Origin: Aliikangiella sp965214955
Lineage (GTDB): Bacteria; Pseudomonadota; Gammaproteobacteria; Enterobacterales; Kangiellaceae
Length of the DNA stretch: 64,000 nucleotides
Assembly: GCA_965214955.1 (NCBI GenBank)
Contig: CBDCCU010000015.1
Span: 26,342-90,341 of the forward strand
Reading direction: 5' to 3'
Shown here in pieces: positions 26,379 to 33,772 of this stretch (position 1 is its first letter; the number at the start of each line of letters is the position of its first letter). The notes below the pieces were generated by a model that made no database searches, had not been told where the DNA came from, and was given only the letters and a program-made list of their open reading frames with translations. The translations under genes were made by a program, and so were the position numbers.

Positions 26379-26804
26379 TTAATCACTAATGGTGGCAATA
26401 CATTTAAGCTCTATACCAATAGGTGTTGGCAGACAGTTAATTTCTACCGTAGTACGGCAAGGCTGATTATCGGCAAAGTATTCTGCATAAACCTTATTGT
26501 AGGCTTTAAAGTCATCTTTCATATTGGTAAGAAAAACCGTTACATCCACCAGTTCCATCCAGCTTGAGCCAGATTCCTCTAGAATGGTTTTTACATTATC
26601 AAACACACTACGGCATTGAGCTTCTATATCATATGCTTTAATGCTGCCGTCTTCATTTAAGGTTACACCAGGGATCTCTGTTGTTCCCGCCTGCCGAGGG
26701 CCAACTCCGGAAAGAAAAAGCAAATTGCCAACCTTGCGAGCATGAGGGTAAAGCCCAACCGGTGGCGGCGCTTTGTTGGTGCTTATTTTGTTATCTGGGT
26801 TCAT
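26379..26804 (-). CDS. nbaF: 2-aminomuconate deaminase (RidA family)
   Basis: The 141-residue product has the RidA fold signature (FLSGVGPRQAGTTEIPGVTL, then NVKTILEESGSSWMELVDVT and the C-terminal TTVEINCLPTPIGIELKC). From memory the PRQ-G-x-x-EIPGV segment and the SSW-x-x-LVDVTVFLT stretch are typical of 2-aminomuconate deaminases rather than housekeeping RidA. The context supports this: it is first in an operon that produces its precursor. The frame is open upstream to 26861, but the ATG at 26804 with GGAT upstream gives the family N-terminus. Confidence 0.85.
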   Translation of the reverse strand: MNPDNKISTNKAPPPVGLYPHARKVGNLLFLSGVGPRQAGTTEIPGVTLNEDGSIKAYDIEAQCRSVFDNVKTILEESGSSWMELVDVTVFLTNMKDDFKAYNKVYAEYFADNQPCRTTVEINCLPTPIGIELKCIATISD

Positions 26805-27178
26805 TTTGTTTATCCGTACAATAAGTTGAATAGTTAAAATGTTTAATAAACTGACTATCAATAATAGTGCAATGAGTGATTATTATAAAATTGATAAATT
26901 GGGCTAAAGTTTAAGCCCTAGCAAGAAAAGCTAGTTTAAGAAAAATTTGCAGCCGCAAGCGCTAGCAAAAATATTGAGAGATGTTTTTTCGGTTGAATTA
27001 ACAAACATAAATGTGGTTAAAGTTTTATTGGCTGAGTTTATTAAAGCGTTTTCTACACGTTTTGTAAATAGTTTAATCGTTAACAAACTTTAAACACGCT
27101 CAAAAAAAGGGCTCATTTTCTTAAAGCAAAAAAATCTGTTATCTTGCTTGAATACAATAATGACAAGGTATCAAAACA
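26805..27178. promoter_or_regulatory. divergent control region of the kynurenine operon and the M28 peptidase
   Basis: The region is AT-rich with several small inverted repeats (GGGCT/AGCCC, CTAG...CTAG). On the minus strand TTGCAC and TTATTA spaced by 17 bases upstream of nbaF are a plausible sigma-70 promoter. I see no convincing AsnC/KynR-type operator and no KynR-like gene in the window. Confidence 0.35.
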
Positions 27179-28547
27179 ATGAACCGACTTTTCTTAGCAA
27201 CTGGGTTGTTTTTATCTGGCCTATCAATCAACTCTTTTGCCCTCGACTATCAAGATCAACAAAAGCTTCATGACATAGCCAATAAAATTTCGGCGAAAAA
27301 CATTGAAAAAGATATTCAAAAATTGGTCAGCTTTGGTACAAGGCACACCTTATCCGAAACACAATCCAACACTCGCGGTATTGGTGCAGCCAGACGTTGG
27401 ATTAAACAAGAGTTTGAGGCTATTTCTAAAGCTTGTGGCAATTGTTTAGATGTTTATTTTCAAAAAGATACCATTGCTGGTGAAGAGCGTATTCCCAATG
27501 CCACCGAGGTGGTAAGTGTTATTGCTATTCAGCGCGGCACTAGCGATCCTAATCGTTATGTGATTATGTCGGGTGATATTGATTCTAGAGTTACTGATGT
27601 TATGAACTTTACCGCAGATTCTCCTGGTGCCAACGATAATGCATCGGGTGTTGCAGGCACTTTAGAAGCGGCAAGAGTGCTTAGTCAATATCGCTTTAAC
27701 GGTAGCATTGTATATGCCGCGTTGTCAGGGTGAAGAACAGGGCTTGTATGGCGGAAAGATTATGGCTGAGCAAGCACAAAAGGATAATTGGCGAATAAAA
27801 GCAGTATTAAATAACGATATGATCGGTAATATTGAAGGGGTTAATGGAGTTATCAACAATACCACCGCCAGAATATTTGCCGAAGGTACTCGCCAAACTG
27901 AAACTAAAGAGCAAGCAAGACTGCGCCGTTTTACCGGTGGCGAAGTTGATTCGCCCAGTCGAAATTTAGCCCGTTATATTGACTTAATGGCTGACAGATA
28001 CATTCCCAATTTAGATACCATGGTTATCTATAGGCTCGACAGATTTGGACGCGGTGGTCATCATCGCCCGTTTAATGATTTGGGTTATCCTGGGGTGCGC
28101 ATTATGGAAACCAACGAGAACTACTATCGTCAGCATGAAGATTTACGGACTGAAAATGGGATCAAATATGGCGATACCATTGATGGGGTAAACTTTGATT
28201 ATGCCGCTAAACTTACCGCGCTTAATGCAGTGTCTTTAGCTGGCATGGCATGGGCGCCTAATCCACCAGCTAAGGTTGCAATTGAAGGAGCGGTTTCTCC
28301 TAGTACAACACTTTCTTGGAAAAAAGCCGACAGCCAACAAAACCCTCAAATAAAAGGTTATAAAATTTATTGGCGCTTAACCGATGCCCCGCAATGGCAA
28401 TTTAGCCGATATGTTGGCATGGTTGATAAATACACCTTAGAAAATATTGTTATTGATAATTACTTTTTTGGCGTTGCCAGCGTCAGTAAAGAGGGTTTTG
28501 AAAGCCCTGTGGTTTATCCGGGAGCAGCGGGTGCCTTTGGGGAATAA
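27179..28547 (+). pseudogene. secreted M28 family peptidase gene with a one-base insertion
   Basis: A signal peptide (MNRLFLATGLFLSGLSINSFA) precedes an M28 zinc-peptidase domain: SGDIDSRVTD and the metal-binding PGANDNASGVAGTLEAARVL. At the base run 27728-27730 an extra G causes a stop; removing it gives AALSGEEQGLYGGKIMAEQ, the catalytic and metal-binding glutamates, and the frame continues to 28547 (about 455 residues). The last ~90 residues resemble a fibronectin-III-type domain (KGYKIYWRLTDAPQWQ). The product would be an exported aminopeptidase if intact. Confidence 0.85.
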
Positions 28548-28623
28548 GTTCTTATATTTTGCCAATAAAAAATAATATTTAATCAGCGTCTTTTATTATT
28601 ATGATAATCAATAAAGCGCTTTT

Positions 28624-28658
28624 AACTAGGGTTTGAAAGATCAACAGACCCTAGAGTT
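28624..28658. terminator. hairpin between convergent genes
   Basis: CTAGGGT and ACCCTAG form a short stem with a 15-base loop between the convergent M28 and Uma2 genes. T tracts are weak on both strands. Confidence 0.3.
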
Positions 28659-28667
28659 TATTAGGAG

Positions 28668-29282
28668 CTAAGTGCTCGACTCTTCATCTTGTTGCTCTAA
28701 TAAACTACGTTCTAATAAATAAGCCGCAACATCTTCATTTTGAACGCGCAAATAAATATCCTCAACCGCAATGGTAAAGTCAATGGATTCAAAGTGAATT
28801 TGCTCACCTAAAAAATAGTGGGTAGAACGCCAATCGTCGCTTCTTCGATAAACCGTAACATCGGCAACATCTTGCTCAATAAGCACATATTCTTTAAGTG
28901 TTGGAATGTTGATATATTCAATCAGCTTGGTTTTTTCGTCCATTTTTCGAGTAGAGCGAGAGATAACTTCAACAATAATTACTGGGGTGTCGGTGTAATA
29001 AGGCTCGGACTCATTAAAATTACAATCCACCAATACGTCGGGATAATAAAAATTATTGTGCGCTCTAACCTTCATATCCGAGCCAAAAGGTTCGCATGGT
29101 GAGCCTTCTAGGTGATTGCCCATTTTTCTTGCGACATTACCTGCAATCCTCTCATGATTTGCACTGGCACCAGCCATTGCATACACCTGCCCATCAATAA
29201 GCTCGTGTTTAATTTTGCTTTCTAGTTCACCTTTTAAATAGTTTTCAGGTGTAACACTGTTATCTTTATTGGCAACTGACAT
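28668..29282 (-). CDS. Uma2 family protein (PD-(D/E)XK nuclease fold, DUF820)
   Basis: The Uma2 pattern is clear: KHELIDGQVYAMAGAS, ANHERIAGNVARKMGNHL, YYPDVLVDC (the D of the nuclease core) and PVIIVEVISRSTRKMDEKTK (the E-V-x-S-x-(S/T)-T motif). Proteins of this group have a restriction-endonuclease-like fold; in most cases the biological role is not known. It is a lone minus-strand gene facing the M28 gene. Confidence 0.9.
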   Translation of the reverse strand: MSVANKDNSVTPENYLKGELESKIKHELIDGQVYAMAGASANHERIAGNVARKMGNHLEGSPCEPFGSDMKVRAHNNFYYPDVLVDCNFNESEPYYTDTPVIIVEVISRSTRKMDEKTKLIEYINIPTLKEYVLIEQDVADVTVYRRSDDWRSTHYFLGEQIHFESIDFTIAVEDIYLRVQNEDVAAYLLERSLLEQQDEESST

Positions 29283-29384
29283 AAATTTAACTCAAATGAT
29301 TGAACGCTTAGAGTGAATATATTGACACTTAACGATTAAGAGAGCAAACGCTTCTGTTTTGGGGGATTGAATCATGTGCAAAAA

Positions 29385-29442
29385 ATGACAGGAAAATCAA
29401 AAACTGTCATTTAACTGTCATGTAACTAACACCTTTTGTAAT
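29385..29442 (+). promoter_or_regulatory. Pho box (PhoB site) and promoter of the repeat lipoprotein
   Basis: CTGTCATTTAACTGTCAT at 29404-29421 is two perfect CTGTCAT half-sites with a 4-base AT-rich spacer, exactly the PhoB consensus layout. A weaker third half-site (CTAACAC) follows after four bases, and an inverted CTGTCAT lies at 29385-29391. TGTAAT at 29437-29442 is a suitable -10, so the box takes the place of the -35, as in PhoB-activated promoters. The gene starts 72 bp further on. Confidence 0.85.
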
Positions 29443-29513
29443 TTTTCTGAAATTTATCTCAGATAGACTTTTGCGGATTTTAAAAATTAGAACAGTCCGT
29501 TTGGAGATAAAAT

Positions 29514-32500
29514 ATGAAATTTACGCGTTTGTTCTCAGCGTTAACAGCCGCTGGCATGATTAGCTTGGTTGGCTGTGGCGGTGGTGACATTAATATTAAT
29601 GAGGGAGATGAAGTTGTTGTTCCACCACCACCTGTTGTGGAGCCTACTGGTTTTCAGTGTCCTACTGCTTTTTCTGAAGAAATTGTTGGCGGTATTGGAC
29701 CATTTGCAACTGCTTGTCGTGTAACTGGTACTATCACTGCCGATGCGACTTTTGAAAATGATGCTGCTTGGGTGCTTTCTGGTAGAGTTGCGGTAGGTAA
29801 TGATCGCGCCGATTCTGCAGTGTTAACCATTGAAGCGGGAACAACTATTATTGGTCAAAGTGGTGACGACTTCTTAGTGGTGCGTCGCGACTCACAAATT
29901 GAAGCATTAGGTACGGCTTCTGCACCGATTGTTATGACATCTGATGAAGATGTAACAGGTGGCACAACGGGAATTGGTCAATGGGGCGGTTTGGTTTTAT
30001 TAGGTAATGCGCCTTCTAATCTTTGTGATACCGCAGATGATGGCTTCGATGCCGATGCGACTGAGCTAGCTGAGTGTTCAATTAGCGCAGAAGGTGATGC
30101 GGGTTTATATGGCGGTGACGATCCAAACGATAACTCTGGTACATTAAACTATGTGCTAGTTAAACACGCTGGTATGGCATTAGGTTCGGGTGATGAACTT
30201 AACGGTATTAGCTTTGCGGGGGTTGGTGATGCAACAACCGTAGATTACATTCAAGTACACGAAAACTTAGACGATGGCGTTGAGTTCTTTGGTGGTACTG
30301 TTAACGTAAAACACGTTGTTTTAACCGGCAATGGCGATGATAGCTTCGACTGGTCTTTTGGCTGGACGGGTAAAGCGCAATACGTTTATGTTCAGCATAA
30401 CGACACAACAGCACATCGCGGTTTTGAGCTAGATAATAACGAAGACTTTCCTTTAGCAACTCCGCTCACTAATCCAATTGTTTCCAATATTACCGTTGTT
30501 GGTAGCACTGCAACCGACGAAGGTAGTGAAGGTATTTTACTCCGCAATGGTACTGCTGGTGCATTACACAATGTGTTAGTAACAGGCCCTGCTGGTATGG
30601 GTGAGTGTCTAGAAATTAACGGTGATGAAGCACAAGATAATGCCGAAGCGGGCAATCTAGTAATGACTCACTCGGTGATTGCTTGTAACAACGGTGAAAA
30701 CTTTAAAGGTGATGCTACTTCTACATTAACTACCGAAGATTGGTTCTTAGGGCAAACAGGTAATAGCGCTTATTCCGATTCTTCTGCATTAAACTTAGCG
30801 GTTAATGGCTTTGAGCCGCAAGCAGGATCGCCATTATTAGGCGCGGGTATGGATGCATCTAGCGTTGATTCATTTTTCGATGCAACAGATTATATTGGTG
30901 CATTTGATGGAACTAATAACTGGACCGATGGCTGGACTGTTGGTGTAACGGGTGGCTTCCCATCAGATATCGAAAACGCCTTAGAAAAAGGTTTAGCCAC
31001 TGATGTTTCTGCTGAATTCCCAGAGCTTACAGACAAGCCCGTTTATCGTTTAGCTAACGGCACAACCTTCACCGAAGATGTGACCTTAACTAACGATGCG
31101 CACTGGATCTTAAATGGTCGTACTGCGGTAGGTAACGACAGAGCATCAAATGCAACATTATATGTTCAGCAAGGTACAACCGTATTTGGTGAAACAGGTG
31201 ATGATTTCTTAGTGGTTCGTCGCGGTTCAAAAATTGAAGCGGTAGGTACACAAGGCGCGCCAATTACTTTTACTTCGGTACAAGATGTTACTGGTGCTGA
31301 AACGGGTATTGGTCAATGGGGTGGCTTAGTTTTATTAGGTAATGCACCGTCTAACTTATGTGACACGGCTGACGATGGATTCGACGCTGACGCAACCGAA
31401 CTGGCTAATTGCTCAATCAATGCTGAAGGTGATGCCGGACTATATGGTGGCGATGATCCAGAAGATGATTCAGGTACGCTTAAATACGTTATCGTTAAAC
31501 AAGCAGGTAAAGCGCTTGGTTCGGGTGATGAACTAAACGGTATTAGCTTTGCAGGTGTTGGTAGCGGTACCGAGGTTGACTACATTCAAGTTCACGAAAA
31601 CCTAGATGATGGTGTTGAGTTCTTTGGTGGTACAGTCAATGTTCGTCATGTGGTATTAACAGGCAACGCAGATGATAGCTTCGATTGGTCATTCGGTTGG
31701 ACTGGTAAAGCGCAATTTGTTTATGTTCAGCATAATGATGATCGCGCGCACCGTGGTTTCGAGCTAGACAATAATGAAGATTTCCCATTAGCTACACCTC
31801 TCACTAACCCTGTTGTTTCAAACATCACTGTTATTGGTAGTAACGCTACTGACGAAGGTAGTGAAGGTATTTTACTCCGCAATGGTACTGCTGGCGCATT
31901 ACACAATGTTGTTGTAACAGGCCCTGCTGGTATGGGCGAGTGTTTAGAAGTTGCTGGTTCCGAAGCGCAAGACAATGCCGAAGCGGGCAGTTTAGTGATG
32001 ACTCACTCGGTAATTGCTTGTGAAAATGGTGAAAACTTTAAAGGTAACGCAACTGCTACACAAACAACCGAAGAATGGTTTTTAGCTCAAGAGGGTAACA
32101 GTGAGTACGACAACGTAGAAGCGTTGAGCTTACTTGCCGATGGTTTCACACCTCGCGCTGGTTCTCCATTATTAGGTGCGGGTATTGATGCGGCTGATGC
32201 TTATGATGATCCTTGGTTTGTTTCTACTGATTATGTTGGTGCATTTGACGGTAATACTAACTGGATGGACGGCTGGACCGTTGGTGTTAATAGCGGAATT
32301 CCTAGCGAAGTAACTTCGGCTGATGCGCAAAATTTAGCAACGGACATGTCTGCTAGCTACCCAGCATTAACTGACAAACCAGTGTTTGTTTTAGATACCG
32401 ATGTTGTATTTACTAGCGATGTTGTTCTGACTTCTGATAAGCACTGGATCTTAAAAGGGCGCACAGCGGTTGGTAATGATAATGCAGACAGTGCGGTACT

Positions 32501-33611
32501 TTATATCGAGCCAGGCACAACGCTTATTGGTGAAACTGGTGATGACTTTTTAGTCGCGCGTCGTGGTTCACGCATTGAAGCTTTAGGTAGCGCATCGGCG
32601 CCAATTATTATGACTTCTATCCAAGATGTTACTGGCGGCACTACTGGTATTGGTCAATGGGGCGGCTTGGTTCTTTTAGGTAATGCACCGTCTAACCTAT
32701 GCGACACTGCTGATGATGGTTTCGATGCCGATGCCACTGAACTAGCAAACTGTTCTATCAGTGCAGAAGGTGATGCAGGGCTTTACGGTGGTGACCAACC
32801 AGAAGATAACTCGGGCACACTTCGTTATGTTGTGGTTAAGCAAGCAGGTAAAACCTTAGGTTCGGGTGATGAGCTAAACGGTATTAGCTTTGCAGGTGTT
32901 GGTAGCGGTACCGAGGTTGACTACATTCAAGTTCACGAAAACCTAGATGATGGTGTTGAGTTCTTTGGCGGCACCGTTAATGTTCGTCACGTTGTTCTAA
33001 CAGGCAATGGTGATGATAGTTTCGACTGGTCATTCGGTTGGACGGGTAGAGCGCAATATGTACTGGTTAAACATAACGACACAAAAGCGCATCGTGGTTT
33101 CGAGCTAGACAATAACGAAGACTTCCCACTGGCTACACCTTTAACCGACCCAAGAGTTGCCAATGTCACCATTATTGGTAGCACTGCAACCGATGAAGGC
33201 AGCGAAGGTGTATTACTCAGAAACGGAACCGCTGGTGCACTACATAACTTCATTATTACTGGTCCTGCTGGTATGGGTGAGTGTTTAGAAATTGCCGGCA
33301 CCGAAGCACAAGATAATGCTGAAGCGGGCAACCTAGTGATGACTCACTCGGTAGTTGCTTGCGAAAACGGTGAAAACTTTAAAGGTAACGCCACATCAAC
33401 TCAAACCACCGAAGAATGGTTCCTTGCTCAAACAGGTAACTCAACGGCGGCTTCAATGGCTGATGTGATTGCAGGTTTTGAAACGATTACTACGGCAACT
33501 GCCGCTGATGTGAACGCAATTGACCCATGGTTTGATACCGTTGACTTTATTGGCGCAGTAAAAGCTGGTGACGACTGGACTGCGGGCTGGGTAACCGTAG
33601 GTTTAGAGTAA
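29514..33611 (+). CDS. PhoB-controlled outer-membrane lipoprotein with three ~445-residue repeats (predicted beta-helix)
   Basis: A lipoprotein signal ends with the lipobox LVGC21 followed by Gly, which favours outer-membrane sorting. After a short acidic/proline linker come three tandem copies of a ~445-residue unit. Each begins W(V/I)L-x-GR-x-AVGND and contains TGIGQWGGLVLLGNAPSNLC, DDGFDADATEL, SGDELNGISFAGVG, HENLDDGVEFFGGTVN, DDSFDWSFGWTG, GFELDNNEDFPLATPL and CLE...AQDNAEAG. The Asp/Asn-rich turns and regular short strands suggest a calcium-binding parallel beta-helix. I do not know its function. Its Pho box and the following TonB receptor suggest surface capture of a phosphorus-containing ligand. 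A strong AAATATG start with TTGGAGA upstream. Confidence 0.85.
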   Translation: MKFTRLFSALTAAGMISLVGCGGGDININEGDEVVVPPPPVVEPTGFQCPTAFSEEIVGGIGPFATACRVTGTITADATFENDAAWVLSGRVAVGNDRADSAVLTIEAGTTIIGQSGDDFLVVRRDSQIEALGTASAPIVMTSDEDVTGGTTGIGQWGGLVLLGNAPSNLCDTADDGFDADATELAECSISAEGDAGLYGGDDPNDNSGTLNYVLVKHAGMALGSGDELNGISFAGVGDATTVDYIQVHENLDDGVEFFGGTVNVKHVVLTGNGDDSFDWSFGWTGKAQYVYVQHNDTTAHRGFELDNNEDFPLATPLTNPIVSNITVVGSTATDEGSEGILLRNGTAGALHNVLVTGPAGMGECLEINGDEAQDNAEAGNLVMTHSVIACNNGENFKGDATSTLTTEDWFLGQTGNSAYSDSSALNLAVNGFEPQAGSPLLGAGMDASSVDSFFDATDYIGAFDGTNNWTDGWTVGVTGGFPSDIENALEKGLATDVSAEFPELTDKPVYRLANGTTFTEDVTLTNDAHWILNGRTAVGNDRASNATLYVQQGTTVFGETGDDFLVVRRGSKIEAVGTQGAPITFTSVQDVTGAETGIGQWGGLVLLGNAPSNLCDTADDGFDADATELANCSINAEGDAGLYGGDDPEDDSGTLKYVIVKQAGKALGSGDELNGISFAGVGSGTEVDYIQVHENLDDGVEFFGGTVNVRHVVLTGNADDSFDWSFGWTGKAQFVYVQHNDDRAHRGFELDNNEDFPLATPLTNPVVSNITVIGSNATDEGSEGILLRNGTAGALHNVVVTGPAGMGECLEVAGSEAQDNAEAGSLVMTHSVIACENGENFKGNATATQTTEEWFLAQEGNSEYDNVEALSLLADGFTPRAGSPLLGAGIDAADAYDDPWFVSTDYVGAFDGNTNWMDGWTVGVNSGIPSEVTSADAQNLATDMSASYPALTDKPVFVLDTDVVFTSDVVLTSDKHWILKGRTAVGNDNADSAVLYIEPGTTLIGETGDDFLVARRGSRIEALGSASAPIIMTSIQDVTGGTTGIGQWGGLVLLGNAPSNLCDTADDGFDADATELANCSISAEGDAGLYGGDQPEDNSGTLRYVVVKQAGKTLGSGDELNGISFAGVGSGTEVDYIQVHENLDDGVEFFGGTVNVRHVVLTGNGDDSFDWSFGWTGRAQYVLVKHNDTKAHRGFELDNNEDFPLATPLTDPRVANVTIIGSTATDEGSEGVLLRNGTAGALHNFIITGPAGMGECLEIAGTEAQDNAEAGNLVMTHSVVACENGENFKGNATSTQTTEEWFLAQTGNSTAASMADVIAGFETITTATAADVNAIDPWFDTVDFIGAVKAGDDWTAGWVTVGLE
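29763..33605 (+). repeat. three tandem in-gene repeats, period about 1334-1342 bp
   Basis: Repeat starts, taken at the (A/H)W(V/I)L motif, are about 29763, 31097 and 32439. Copies 2 and 3 share a 95-base stretch without a single difference (31533-31627 and 32874-32968), while copy 1 differs at many third positions there, so copies 2 and 3 were duplicated or converted more recently. Confidence 0.85.
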
Positions 33612-33650
33612 GTGTCGGTTTAGAGTAACTGAGCCACTATTGATAAAAAC

Positions 33651-33682
33651 TGAGCCATTAAGTTAACCAATTTAATGGCTCA
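33651..33682 (+). terminator. hairpin between the lipoprotein and TonB-receptor genes
   Basis: TGAGCCATTAA pairs perfectly with TTAATGGCTCA over 11 bases. No T run follows (TATTATCC), so it may weaken rather than stop read-through, lowering receptor expression relative to the lipoprotein. A second partial TGAGCCA copy lies 20 bases upstream. Confidence 0.45.
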
Positions 33683-33772
33683 TATTATCCAACAAGGTAA
33701 GTCGCTTTGCGTCTTACCTAAATTTTTAAGGGTTATTTTAAGCTGTCAATTGTCAGCTTGCTGGAGTTCACC

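Noticed and set aside
30392..33331. Several minus-strand frames of 80-114 codons with similar sequences
   Set aside because: They are antisense shadows of the three repeats of the lipoprotein gene; their mutual similarity comes from those repeats.
33721..33772. Second Pho box in front of the TonB receptor (CTGTCAATTGTCAG)
   Set aside because: The half-sites do not have the 11-base periodicity of a Pho box; the sequence is better explained as a small hairpin.
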